Origin: Nocardia vinacea
GTDB lineage: Bacteria; Actinomycetota; Actinomycetes; Mycobacteriales; Mycobacteriaceae
DNA: 64,000 nucleotides
Assembly (NCBI RefSeq): GCF_035920345.1
Contig: NZ_CP109149.1
Coordinates: 4,836,001-4,900,000 of the forward strand
Direction of reading: 5' to 3'
The position numbers and the translations under genes are program-made. The first letter of the stretch is position 1; every line of letters starts with the position of its first letter. The notes under the pieces were generated by a model. It was not told the origin of the DNA and did not search any database. It saw only the letters and a list, made by a program, of their open reading frames with translations. Shown piece after piece: positions 14,744-23,190 of the stretch.

Positions 14744-17008
14744 TTACAGCGGTGCTGCGTCCCACCATGCGGTGAGTGCGTCCTGGGCCGTGGGGGTCGG
14801 CGGGACGGTTTGTACCCCTCCGGCGGTGCCGTGGTTGCTCACGTACACCAGGAAATTCGAGCGGACCGGGTCGGATTCGAAACTCACTACCAGTTTGGCT
14901 GTGTGGTAGAACGGCTGGAGCGGGCCCGGCGGATCCTCGACGACCCAGCGGTGGGTGTTGACCGGGATTCCGCTTTTCTTACCGGCTGTTGCGACATTCG
15001 CGGGTAGTGCCTGGACCACGGCTCGGGCGTCGGCGGCGGAGGCGTATTCGAGGATGGTGTAGCTCATCTGCGTGGCGGCCAGGGTTTCGCGATGGCACTC
15101 CCATGCGGTGATCCAGGGGCTGGATTTCAAGAGTTCGTCCTCGATCCCCAGCGGCTCTCCGGCCTCCGAGGCCATGCAACGCGCATCTTGATAGGCCTCG
15201 CCGAAATCGTCTTTGCCCTGCGGCACCAGATTCGGAAAAAGCCTGCGGCTCTTGGCAAGTGCGTCGGACGGAGCTGCCGCTGTCATGGAGGTAACGGGTG
15301 GCGGCACGGCGGCATCGGGCGGGCCTTCCGACTCCCAGCCGACGACCACGAGCGTGCCCATTACGGCGATCACCGCGACCACGATGCCGACGACGATCCA
15401 GCCGACCAGCACGGCCGTACTCCGGCCATGGTCCGGAGTCGATTGCGGGCCAACGGCATTCGGCCCGAATGAGGGTGGCGCGGCACCGGGCGGCATCGCG
15501 GACGGCGGCTGCTGCGTCGGCTGGCCCTGTATCGACGGCCCCTGAGTCGGCTGGCCCGGAATCGGCGAGCCCTGCACCGCTGGGGCCTGCATTGGTTGGC
15601 CCTGTACCGGCGCGCCCTGCATCGGTTGGCCCTGCGCCTGCGGTGGCCCCTGCTGAGGCGGAGCTGCCTGCTGCGGTGCCGCCGGATACGCCGCAGCTTG
15701 CGGTGGCCCCTGCGTGGCCGGTACACCAGGCTGAGGTGGAGCCGCCGGATACGCCCCAGCCTGTGGTGGCCCCTGCGTGGCCGGTACACCAGGCTGAGGT
15801 GGAGCCGCCGGATACGCCCCAGCCTGTGGTGGCCCCTGCGTGGCCGGTACACCAGGCTGAGGTGGAGCCGCCGGATACGCCCCAGCCTGTGGTGGCCCCT
15901 GCGTGGCCGGTACACCAGGCTGCGGCGCAGGTGCCGCCGGATATCCCGTCGGCACCCCCGGCTGCTGCGCCTGTGGATAGGCCTGCGGCGCACCATATCC
16001 AGCGGGCCCGACCGCCTGCGCGGACTGCGCCGAGGCGGCCTGATCCGCACCGAATCCTGGTGCGGGCGGGGCGGATCCAACCGCCTGCCCCGGGTACACC
16101 GGTGGAAAGCCGGGATTCCCCTGCACGGCGGCAACCGGCGGCGCGGTCAATGCCTTGCGGGCCGCGGCGGCGAACTCGGCACATGTCGCGTACCGATGTT
16201 CGGGACGTTTGGCCATCGCCTTGGCAAGCACCCCGTCCAGCGCGGGATTCAAACCCTGGCGTCGAGTCGCCAATGGCGCGGCGACATGTTGCAGATGCCC
16301 ACGGATGATGTCGTTCGGATCGGGCGCGTCGAATGGCGCCATGCCGGTGAACAGCCAGTACAGCGCGCACGCCAACGAGTACTGATCGGTGCGGTTGTCC
16401 AGCTTGGCGCCGGTCATCTGCTCCGGCGAGGCATAGGACAGGGTGGCACTGAACATGCCTGTCTGGGTCAGGTGCGTGGAGTCCTCACGCAACCGGGCGA
16501 TACCGAAGTCGGTCAGGAATACCCGCTCGCCCTGCCCACCGCTGGAACGAGCCAGCAGGAAGTTGGCAGGCTTCACATCCCGATGCAGCACACCCATGCC
16601 GTGCGCGTAATCCAGTGCCGCCGCGACACCCTCGATGATCTGCACCGCCCGCTCCGGCGGCAGTGTCATCGGGTCGACGGTCGCCGCGTCGACGCCGTCG
16701 ATGTACTGCATGGAGATCCAGAGCTGATTGTCCTCGGAGCCGCGGTCGTAGACGGCGACGATATTCGGGTGGTCCAGATGCGCGGCCAGATCGGCCTCCC
16801 GATCGAAGCGCGCACGCACCTCGGCGTCGGTGAACAGCTCCCGATTCAGCAGCTTCAGCGCCGTCTGCTTACCGAGGCGAGGGTGTCTGGCCAGGTATAC
16901 CGAGCCCATGCCCCCCTGGCCGAGCAGCCGCTCCACGGTGAACCCGGCGAACACCTCACCGCTGTTCAGCAACGCGACCCCCTTCAGGTGACTGCGGCCC
17001 TCGGACAT
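14744..17008 (-). CDS. Membrane Ser/Thr protein kinase with Pro/Gln repeat linker
   Basis: A 754-residue protein from ATG 17008; a TTG at 16972 has a better ribosome-binding site (GAAGGGGG). The kinase domain (about 20-290) contains LLGQGGMGSVYLARHP, the Lys of TALKLL, HRDVKPANF and DFGIARL, with a Thr-rich activation segment (STHLTQTGMFSATLSYASPEQ). A linker (about 300-520) rich in Pro/Gln/Ala/Gly includes about 3.5 copies of a 21-residue unit (APPQPGVPATQGPPQAGAYPA). One membrane helix follows (about 529-555), then an extracellular domain of about 195 residues with two Cys residues. The layout matches mycobacterial PknF/PknI-like receptors. It is single and separated from neighbours by a terminator. 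Confidence 0.9.
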   Translation of the reverse strand: MSEGRSHLKGVALLNSGEVFAGFTVERLLGQGGMGSVYLARHPRLGKQTALKLLNRELFTDAEVRARFDREADLAAHLDHPNIVAVYDRGSEDNQLWISMQYIDGVDAATVDPMTLPPERAVQIIEGVAAALDYAHGMGVLHRDVKPANFLLARSSGGQGERVFLTDFGIARLREDSTHLTQTGMFSATLSYASPEQMTGAKLDNRTDQYSLACALYWLFTGMAPFDAPDPNDIIRGHLQHVAAPLATRRQGLNPALDGVLAKAMAKRPEHRYATCAEFAAAARKALTAPPVAAVQGNPGFPPVYPGQAVGSAPPAPGFGADQAASAQSAQAVGPAGYGAPQAYPQAQQPGVPTGYPAAPAPQPGVPATQGPPQAGAYPAAPPQPGVPATQGPPQAGAYPAAPPQPGVPATQGPPQAGAYPAAPPQPGVPATQGPPQAAAYPAAPQQAAPPQQGPPQAQGQPMQGAPVQGQPMQAPAVQGSPIPGQPTQGPSIQGQPTQQPPSAMPPGAAPPSFGPNAVGPQSTPDHGRSTAVLVGWIVVGIVVAVIAVMGTLVVVGWESEGPPDAAVPPPVTSMTAAAPSDALAKSRRLFPNLVPQGKDDFGEAYQDARCMASEAGEPLGIEDELLKSSPWITAWECHRETLAATQMSYTILEYASAADARAVVQALPANVATAGKKSGIPVNTHRWVVEDPPGPLQPFYHTAKLVVSFESDPVRSNFLVYVSNHGTAGGVQTVPPTPTAQDALTAWWDAAPL
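15702..15922. repeat. 63-bp tandem repeat, about 3.5 copies, inside kinase gene
   Basis: The unit starts at 15702, 15765, 15828 and 15891, and the last copy is partial. Copies are almost base-identical. At 63 bp the unit keeps the reading frame, so copy-number change would alter only linker length. Flanking sequence shows degenerate versions of the same Pro/Gln motif. Confidence 0.9.
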
Positions 17009-17253
17009 CGGTCGTCCGAGCGCGTAAACAGAGTTGTGAGCCTACCGGGTAGCCCCTTGGCCACGCTGTTTCGAATTCTCCGGGAAAATCGGCGAAACTA
17101 TCAACAGGGCGTCAGCACCGTGTCGGCTCCTGGCATGACTCGGTGCTGATCGCGCGACGTCCGGTCACCGACCGGACGGGTGTGACGAGGATGTTTTTCG
17201 CACCGCCGATGGAACAACGGGTGTCAGGTTGTGGTGGTGGGGAGAACGCGGCG

Positions 17254-18159
17254 ATGAGGTCTACAAGAACGATGGTGAATTATCGGGTGGCGCTGCGCGG
17301 CGCGGCACTCACGGTTTTGGTCACACTCACCTCCTGTTCCCTCTTACCCAGCACCCACGACGCACCCGCGGAACCGACGCTCCCCGTCGAACGGCCCGGT
17401 TCCTGGCATCCCGGCTGGTCGATCTCGCGGCCCGATTCGCTGGCCGCCGATTTCACCCAGCTGCAGCCCAATCTGCTCGGGCAGGTCGGGATGGCGATCA
17501 TGCCGGTCGGCGGCGGCCGGATGACCATCTTCGGCGACTGGACCAGCGGCGTCGCCTGGTCCACCATCAAGGTGCCGCTGGCCATCGCGGCGCTGCGGCA
17601 CGATCCGACCGGCGTCGTCGAATACGCGCACGAGGCGATCACCGTCTCGGATAACGATGCGGCAGAAGCGCTCTGGGAATCACTCGGCGACGGCGAAGAG
17701 GCCGCGCGGGCGGTCCAAGGGGTCCTCGACGAGGCCGGTGACGCGCTGACCAATGTGTACGGACCGAAGACCAGTCTGGACTACAACGCATTCGGCGCGA
17801 CCGAATGGACACTCGCGAATCAGGTGCGCTTCGCCTCACAGCTGCCCTGCCTCCCCGAGTCCGCCACGGTGGTCGAGCTGATGGAACAGATCACGCCGGA
17901 ACAGCGCTGGGGCCTCGGCACCATCGAGGGCACCGAATTCAAGGGCGGCTGGGGGCCCGACGACGAAACCGGCGTCTACACGGTCCGCCAGTTCGGCATC
18001 GTGCCGACCCGATCCGGCGGTGTCGCGGTCGCGCTTGCGGCACAGGCGGATTCGGGCACCTTCGAGGATGCGACCGCCCTGCTCGATCGGCTGGCCCGGC
18101 TGCTGTCGCGACACCTCGACGATCTCAACGGCGGTAAGTGCCAGCAGCAGCCGCGCTAG
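17254..18159 (+). CDS. Lipoprotein with class A beta-lactamase/serine hydrolase fold
   Basis: A 301-residue protein from ATG 17254, with GGGGAG upstream. The signal sequence ends in a lipobox (LVTLTSC, lipidated Cys near residue 28). The catalytic domain shows the serine hydrolase triplet: S-T-I-K (AWSTIKVPLA, nucleophile Ser and Lys), S-D-N (AITVSDNDAAEALW) and K-G-G (EFKGGWG) in place of KTG. The motifs suggest a penicillin-interacting or peptidoglycan-related hydrolase fixed to the outer face of the membrane. True beta-lactamase activity is unproven, because the Glu166 region is not recognisable. Its stop overlaps that of the convergent response regulator gene in a CTAG. Confidence 0.8.
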   Translation: MRSTRTMVNYRVALRGAALTVLVTLTSCSLLPSTHDAPAEPTLPVERPGSWHPGWSISRPDSLAADFTQLQPNLLGQVGMAIMPVGGGRMTIFGDWTSGVAWSTIKVPLAIAALRHDPTGVVEYAHEAITVSDNDAAEALWESLGDGEEAARAVQGVLDEAGDALTNVYGPKTSLDYNAFGATEWTLANQVRFASQLPCLPESATVVELMEQITPEQRWGLGTIEGTEFKGGWGPDDETGVYTVRQFGIVPTRSGGVAVALAAQADSGTFEDATALLDRLARLLSRHLDDLNGGKCQQQPR

Positions 18160-18821
18160 CCCGGAGTGACCAGACCTGATTCGTAGGCGAGTACGACCGC
18201 CTGCGCGCGGTCACGCAGATTCAACTTCGAAAATACCTTGGAGACATGGGTTTTCACGGTCTGCTCGGCGACGAACAGCGCGGTGGCGATCTCGGTATTG
18301 GACATGCCCTTGGCGATCAACTCCAGCACCTCGCGTTCACGCGGAGTCAGTGACGCCAGCGCGGGTGTGGGTTTGACGCGGCTCGCGGTGCGTCGGCGGG
18401 TGACATCGGCGATCAGGCGGCGGGTGACCGTCGGGGCGAGCAGAGCCTGGCCGTCGGCGACCACGCGCACCGCGCGCACCAACTCCTCGGCGGGCGCGTC
18501 CTTGAGCAGGAATCCGCTGGCGCCGATGCTCAACGCCTCGTAGACGTAATCGTCGATATCGAAGGTGGTCAGCATGAGCACCCGCACCGGCGGGTCGAAA
18601 CCGGCGGCGAGGATGGCACGCGCGGCGTCGAGTCCGTTCATCTCCGGCATGCGCACATCCATCAGCACCACATCCGGGCGCAGCCGCTTGGCCTCGGCGA
18701 CGGCGACCTTTCCGTCCGGCGCGTCACCGACCACGCTGATATCGGATTGGGCGGCGAGCAGGGCGCCGAAACCCTGACGCACCATGGCCTGGTCGTCGGC
18801 GATCAGAACGGTAATTGCCAC
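18156..18821 (-). CDS. NarL/FixJ-type response regulator
   Basis: A 221-residue regulator from GTG 18821. The receiver has IADDQ, VVLMDVRMPEMNG (phospho-acceptor Asp), MLTTFDIDDY and FLLKDAPAEE. The LuxR HTH reads LTPREREVLELIAKGMSNTEIATALFVAEQTVKTHVSKVFSKL. It lies 149 bp downstream of a same-strand histidine kinase, its evident partner. The gap is larger than in the 9.5-kb pair, so the regulator might also be made from its own promoter. Compared with the regulator at 8793, the receiver is closer to the DesR/LiaR consensus. Confidence 0.92.
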   Translation of the reverse strand: MAITVLIADDQAMVRQGFGALLAAQSDISVVGDAPDGKVAVAEAKRLRPDVVLMDVRMPEMNGLDAARAILAAGFDPPVRVLMLTTFDIDDYVYEALSIGASGFLLKDAPAEELVRAVRVVADGQALLAPTVTRRLIADVTRRRTASRVKPTPALASLTPREREVLELIAKGMSNTEIATALFVAEQTVKTHVSKVFSKLNLRDRAQAVVLAYESGLVTPG

Positions 18822-18970
18822 CAACAGAGCCTATCCGCCTACTCAGGCCAGACAAGTTGGGTGCCACCTGCGTCGCGTTCAGGCGCACGGCAAGTTTGGG
18901 CGTACCCGACGAGATAGCCATGTCCATTCGAAATCAATTGCCCTGCGGAAATTTTCAGGAAGCAGGATGC

Positions 18971-20203
18971 TCAGATGTCTTCGGCGGCAGTCACCGTGGT
19001 GATCATCGCCGAGTCCAGCGCAGCGCCGGACGCCGGAGCGATCGGCAGCCGGGCCCGGACCTCGAAACCGCCGTCCGCACGCGGACCCGCCGCTACCTCG
19101 CCGCCCACCGCGAGTGCACGTGCACGCATGCCCGCGATGCCGTGACCACCGTTACCGACCGGGCGGGCCACGGTGGCGCTCAGGGCATTGCCGACGCACA
19201 GCTGCAGCGCGTCGGCGCCGATCACGATCGCTACCTGCACGGGTGCGCCCGGGGCATGCCGGGAGGCGTTGGACAGCGACTCCTGGACGATCCGGTACAG
19301 CGCGAGGCCGACCGTATCCGGGACCGGATCCAGCAGTCCGTCGACGGTCCAGTCGATGCGCACACCGGCGCGGCGGGCGCCCTCGAACAGGCCGAGCACA
19401 TCGGCGGCCTTCGGTTGCGGTGCGTGTTCGGGCAGTTGACCGTCGCTGCGCAGCACACCGAGCATGCCGCGGATCTCGTTCAATGCCTCGCGGGCGGTCG
19501 CACCGATGGATTCGAATTCCGCGCGAGCGGCGGGAGTCACGCCCTCGACCCGATAGGGCGCGGTCTGGGCCTGCACCACGACGAGGGACATGTGGTGGGC
19601 TACGACATCGTGCAGGTCGCGGGCGATGCGAGCCTTCTCCTCGAGGATGGCGCGCCGGGCGCGCTCCAGTTCGTTCTCCTCCTCCTGGGCCAGCAACTGT
19701 TTGCGCGACTGCATCAGCCAGCGCACCAGCATCGCGAACAGCACGACGGCGGCGAAGGCGATCGGCCAGGCCCACGCGCCGCCGGAGATGTCACCGTCGC
19801 TGGTCATCGTGGTTGCCAGCAGCAGCGAGGTCGCACCCCAGGCGACCGCGACGATCGGGACCGCGGCGCGCAGGGCCACCGCGAACAGCAGCGCGAACAG
19901 GCACAGGATGTGCACGACCTGGATCGGGATCTCATTGTCCGGCTGATTCGGGATGGCCAGGGCGATGAGCAGGGCCGAGCCCGCTGATATCGCCCAGCCC
20001 AGCGACGGGTTGAGCCGGATCAGCAGGATAGGGAACGCGGCGAGTGCGGCGATGAACGGCTGCACCGCGACCGGTACGTCATGGGTGAGATGCAGGGTCG
20101 GCCACGCGACGGCGTAGAAGATCACCGCGAGCAGCACGGTGAACGCGTCGAACCACATCCGCGCGTTCATCCCCTTGATCCAGCTACGACGTTTTTCCCT
20201 CAT
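18971..20203 (-). CDS. Sensor histidine kinase (HisKA_3)
   Basis: A 410-residue kinase from ATG 20203; an upstream in-frame start near 20248 is possible. Four or more hydrophobic segments fill residues 15-150 (FTVLLAVIFYAVAWPTL, WAWPIAFAAVVLFAMLVRWLM). A short coiled region (QEEENELERARRAILEEKARI) leads to the HisKA_3 box RDLHDVVAHHMSLVVVQAQ. The ATPase domain carries IVQESLSNASRHAPGA and GNGGHGIAGMRARALAVGG. It has no large extracellular sensor domain. Upstream lies the dyad TCCGGT-5-ACCGGA at 20257-20273. Confidence 0.9.
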   Translation of the reverse strand: MREKRRSWIKGMNARMWFDAFTVLLAVIFYAVAWPTLHLTHDVPVAVQPFIAALAAFPILLIRLNPSLGWAISAGSALLIALAIPNQPDNEIPIQVVHILCLFALLFAVALRAAVPIVAVAWGATSLLLATTMTSDGDISGGAWAWPIAFAAVVLFAMLVRWLMQSRKQLLAQEEENELERARRAILEEKARIARDLHDVVAHHMSLVVVQAQTAPYRVEGVTPAARAEFESIGATAREALNEIRGMLGVLRSDGQLPEHAPQPKAADVLGLFEGARRAGVRIDWTVDGLLDPVPDTVGLALYRIVQESLSNASRHAPGAPVQVAIVIGADALQLCVGNALSATVARPVGNGGHGIAGMRARALAVGGEVAAGPRADGGFEVRARLPIAPASGAALDSAMITTVTAAEDI

Positions 20204-20256
20204 GGCTACGACAGTAGGAAGCCCGAGCGGTCGGGTCCTCATACCCACGGGTGAAT

Positions 20257-20273
20257 TCCGGTCCAGTACCGGA
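20257..20273. promoter_or_regulatory. Inverted repeat upstream of second two-component pair
   Basis: TCCGGT and ACCGGA flank a 5-base spacer in the divergent gap between the histidine kinase and the phospholipase gene. It is a modest candidate operator. Confidence 0.35.
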
Positions 20274-20371
20274 GTGGGAGGACTCGCGTGCGCTCCCCCG
20301 GCGGCACGGGCCGGGAAACCGCTCCGCGGCGTGAGGTGGCGTTGCGGGATGGATTCCTACAGTCGAGCACC

Positions 20372-21121
20372 ATGAGCACACCGACCATCGATGCCGGCGC
20401 CCGAACTCAATCCATCGCACGACGCTGTGCCGCACTGACAGCGGCCGCACTGACCACCATGGCGGCCACCATCATGCTGGCGCCCGCGGCGCATGCCGTC
20501 ACCGTCGAGCGGCCGGCGGAGAATGCGTCGGCCGGCGCCGCTGTGGTCGGCCTGACCTCGGGCGAGCCGGGGTCGGTCGACGTGATTCCCGCCGATTTCG
20601 CGGAGCGGTTCGGTTATCGGCCTGCTGTTGTCGATGGGCTGCTGGCCAATCCGGGTGGGGAGTGCTCGTCGCCGGTGACGTTGCCCGGCGAGTTCGAGAC
20701 CGCTTGTAAGGCACATGATTTGGGGTATGACCTGCTGCGCTATGCGGACGCGCAGGGTCAGCCGCTGGGCGGGTGGGCCAGGCAGGCGCTGGATGCGACG
20801 CTGGCTGTGCATATGCACGAGGCGTGCGTGGCTCGGGAGGACGGGTTCTCGCGGGCTCGGTGCAATGCGATGGCGAGCATCGCGAATACGTTCGTCGACC
20901 TGAATTCGCGGCGACAGGACTATGGCGTGCCGGTTGTCGAATCTGCGTTCGAGGCAGAAGATTCCGGGAATAGCGGGTGGATCGTCGGTGGCGGTCTGGT
21001 CGGGCTCGGGGCGGCCGGGTTCCTGCCGTCCGTCAGGCGGCGGCTTGCCGATGCGCGGGATCGACGTCGTTCTTCGGTACGAGCTTCGAATCGCATTGGT
21101 GCTCTGGGGGTTCAGGCATGA
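20372..21121 (+). CDS. Secreted prokaryotic phospholipase A2-like protein
   Basis: A 249-residue protein. The signal peptide (about 1-42) ends LAPAAHAVT. The mature region carries the bacterial phospholipase A2 motif C-x-x-H-D-L-G-Y-D (CKAHDLGYDLLRY) with the catalytic His-Asp pair and several Cys (GGECSSP, TACKAHD, EACVARE, RARCNAM) able to form two disulfides. The family releases fatty acids from phospholipids using Ca2+; activity here is inferred. A C-terminal hydrophobic stretch (GWIVGGGLVGLGAAGFL) plus basic tail looks like a membrane anchor, unusual for secreted PLA2. It overlaps the next gene by ATGA. Confidence 0.8.
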   Translation: MSTPTIDAGARTQSIARRCAALTAAALTTMAATIMLAPAAHAVTVERPAENASAGAAVVGLTSGEPGSVDVIPADFAERFGYRPAVVDGLLANPGGECSSPVTLPGEFETACKAHDLGYDLLRYADAQGQPLGGWARQALDATLAVHMHEACVAREDGFSRARCNAMASIANTFVDLNSRRQDYGVPVVESAFEAEDSGNSGWIVGGGLVGLGAAGFLPSVRRRLADARDRRRSSVRASNRIGALGVQA

Positions 21122-22563
21122 GCACGTTGACCGCGACCAGACCGGTTTCTACCCGGAACGATGCGGGCAGCCCGAGCATTTCACCTGGACCAGGGAATAG
21201 ATGGAAGACGCTCGTCACCAAAGGGTTTCGCTATGCTGTGCGGCCGCGAATTGGCACGACGCTCGGAATCGGTATCGGCACCTCGATATCCCTGGCCCCC
21301 AGCCTGCTTCCACGCACACCGAGCGCCCAGGCGATATTGACCGGGCTGCTTGCCGCAGTTGCGCTGGCCGTCGCGGGAGTTCTTCGCTTTGCGTCGCGGC
21401 ACTGGGATTTCGATATCAATCGTCGAATGGATCGATTCCGCACGCTGTTGCTCGGTTCGGCCGTGCTCGCGGTCGTCGGCATGGTCGTGCAGGCAACCCA
21501 CTGGCAGAACCGGTTGCGTACGGCGATGGATACGGCGTTGATCGGTCCGGATTATTGGCTGCGCTGGGCGCTCGTATCCGTAGCGATTGTGGGCGTTGTC
21601 GCCGGAGTCTTCCGCGCGACCGGATGGTTCGCCCGAAAGCTGGGTTTGGCGCGCAGTATCACGGTCGGCATGGCGGCCGTGTCGGTGCTCTACCTCGTCG
21701 GGGTACCCGCGGTTGTCGATTGGCGACGCAGTGCCTATGCCGCCACCAATGCGACGATCGACCCCTCACTGGTGCAACCGGTTTCGTATGTTCGGTCCGG
21801 GAGCGCCGAATCTGCGGTCAGCTGGCCTTCATTAGGCGCGGAGGGACGCAAGTTCGTCACCGGATCGCCCGCCGGACCGATCCGGGTGTACGTCGGACTC
21901 GACTCCGCACCCGATCTCGATTCCCGTGTGGCCCTGGCCATTCGAGAGCTGGAACGGTCCGGCGGATTCGAGCGGTCGAATATCGTACTCGCGGTGCCGA
22001 CCGGGTCCGGATGGATCGATGCGAATGCGGTTCGCGGGTTCTTCGAACGCTTCGGCGGTGACGTCGCACTCGTCGGGATGCAGTATTCCTACGCCCCCAG
22101 TTGGGTGACCTTCGTCTTCGGGCGCGACGATGCGGTCGCGTATGCGCGAGCGCTGTTCGATGCCGTGGAGCGCCGCGTCGACACGCTCGACCACAAGCCC
22201 GAGCTCTACGTCTACGGGCAGAGTCTCGGCGCGCTCGGTGGGAGTTCTATATTCGCCGACGACACCGACCAGGACCGTCGGACCTGCGCGGCGCTCTGGG
22301 CGGGTCCGCCCGCCGGTCAGGTTCATCGGGCGGGCGCGACGGTATTGGCCAACAGCTCGGATCCGGTGGTGCATTGGTCGCCGTCGCTGCTGTGGCGCGC
22401 ACCCGAGCTCCGCGACGTTCGAGTGGATGCCCCTGTGCCACAATGGCTTCCGGTGATCAGCTTCCTGCAGACCAGCGCGGATCTGCTCGCTGCACTGAAC
22501 GCGCCGCCGGGCCACGGTCACCGCTACGGCACCGATCAGGGCACCGCCATGGGCGCGTGCTGA
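21118..22563 (+). CDS. Membrane alpha/beta-hydrolase (Abhydrolase_9 type)
   Basis: A 481-residue protein. The N-terminal half has about four membrane segments (IGTTLGIGIGTSISLAPSLLP, ILTGLLAAVALAVAGVL, LLLGSAVLAVVGMVVQ, VSVAIVGVVAGVF). The C-terminal half is a hydrolase with nucleophile elbow G-Q-S-L-G (LYVYGQSLGALGG) and a late Asp/His-containing segment (NSSDPVVHWSP; GHGHRYG). This resembles the actinobacterial Pfam pair Abhydrolase_9_N/Abhydrolase_9, of unknown substrate. ATG 21118 overlaps the phospholipase stop by four bases, so both are made together and may act in sequence on lipid esters at the outer face of the membrane. Confidence 0.85.
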   Translation: MSTLTATRPVSTRNDAGSPSISPGPGNRWKTLVTKGFRYAVRPRIGTTLGIGIGTSISLAPSLLPRTPSAQAILTGLLAAVALAVAGVLRFASRHWDFDINRRMDRFRTLLLGSAVLAVVGMVVQATHWQNRLRTAMDTALIGPDYWLRWALVSVAIVGVVAGVFRATGWFARKLGLARSITVGMAAVSVLYLVGVPAVVDWRRSAYAATNATIDPSLVQPVSYVRSGSAESAVSWPSLGAEGRKFVTGSPAGPIRVYVGLDSAPDLDSRVALAIRELERSGGFERSNIVLAVPTGSGWIDANAVRGFFERFGGDVALVGMQYSYAPSWVTFVFGRDDAVAYARALFDAVERRVDTLDHKPELYVYGQSLGALGGSSIFADDTDQDRRTCAALWAGPPAGQVHRAGATVLANSSDPVVHWSPSLLWRAPELRDVRVDAPVPQWLPVISFLQTSADLLAALNAPPGHGHRYGTDQGTAMGAC

Positions 22564-22598
22564 CCCGCGACTCTCCTGCTGAGAGGCTTGATCAGCTA

Positions 22599-22612
22599 TA
22601 GAACATGTTCTA
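22599..22612. promoter_or_regulatory. KstR-type palindrome upstream of SRPBCC gene
   Basis: TAGAACATGTTCTA is a perfect 14-bp palindrome and fits the published KstR consensus TNNAACNNGTTNNA at every fixed base. It ends 11 bp before the ATG at 22624, where bound regulator would block transcription. KstR controls sterol catabolism genes in actinomycetes. Assignment to KstR rather than another TetR protein is inference. Confidence 0.6.
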
Positions 22613-22623
22613 ATTTGCTAACC

Positions 22624-23070
22624 ATGCCCTTTGTCATCGATGCCACCGTCGAAATCGACGCCCCCGCGGAACTGGTGTGGCAGGTGATCACCGACCTGCC
22701 CCGCTATGGCGAGTGGAACCCCTTCTGCATCGAATGCCGCAGCACCCTCGTCCCCGGCGAACCGATCGATATGCTGGTCGCGCTCTCCGGCTCCAGCCCG
22801 CGCCGCCAGCGCGAATGGATGGTCTCGCACACCCCGGGCACCGAACTCAGCTACTCGATGAAGCCGGTCCCCCTCGGCGCCCTGCACAGCCTGCGCTCAC
22901 ACCGAGTCACCGCACTCGGCCCCGACCGAACCCGCTACGAATCCCACTTCGAACTCGGCGGCTGGCTGCGCCCCCTGGTAGTAGCCGCCCTCGGCAAAAG
23001 CCTCCAACGCGGCTTCGCCGGCATGACCGAAGGCATCCAGAAGCAAGCCGAATCTCTCCGCGCCCACTGA
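22624..23070 (+). CDS. SRPBCC-domain protein (polyketide cyclase/START-like)
   Basis: A 148-residue single-domain protein beginning with an SRPBCC strand-helix pattern: FVIDATVEIDAPAELVWQVITDLPRYGEWNPF. The central strands (STLVPGEPIDMLVAL; TELSYSMKP) and long C-terminal helix (LGKSLQRGFAGMTEGIQKQAESL) complete the helix-grip fold that binds hydrophobic ligands. The upstream KstR-type palindrome suggests a link to sterol or other lipid metabolism. No catalytic residue can be assigned. It is a single gene; the preceding hydrolase ends 60 bp away. Confidence 0.8.
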   Translation: MPFVIDATVEIDAPAELVWQVITDLPRYGEWNPFCIECRSTLVPGEPIDMLVALSGSSPRRQREWMVSHTPGTELSYSMKPVPLGALHSLRSHRVTALGPDRTRYESHFELGGWLRPLVVAALGKSLQRGFAGMTEGIQKQAESLRAH

Positions 23071-23190
23071 TCGCCCACCTCCCGTACCAGAATCCCAGCG
23101 CGGCTGCCGCACACCTGTCCTCGAGCGTCATCTCGCCGCCGATCTTGCGGGCGGCTTATCTTCGGGTAAGCGTGCTCGCGATCACCCAGG

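Noticed and set aside
15702..15922. CRISPR array
   Set aside because: The repeats are contiguous, without spacers, and lie within a kinase coding frame.
15298..17149. Long plus-strand frames opposite the second kinase, with repeated peptides
   Set aside because: The repetition simply mirrors the 63-bp DNA repeat inside the kinase linker.
17254..18159. Clinical-type class A beta-lactamase
   Set aside because: The active-site motifs are present, but KGG replaces KTG and the Glu166 region is not recognisable, so only a fold-level call is made.
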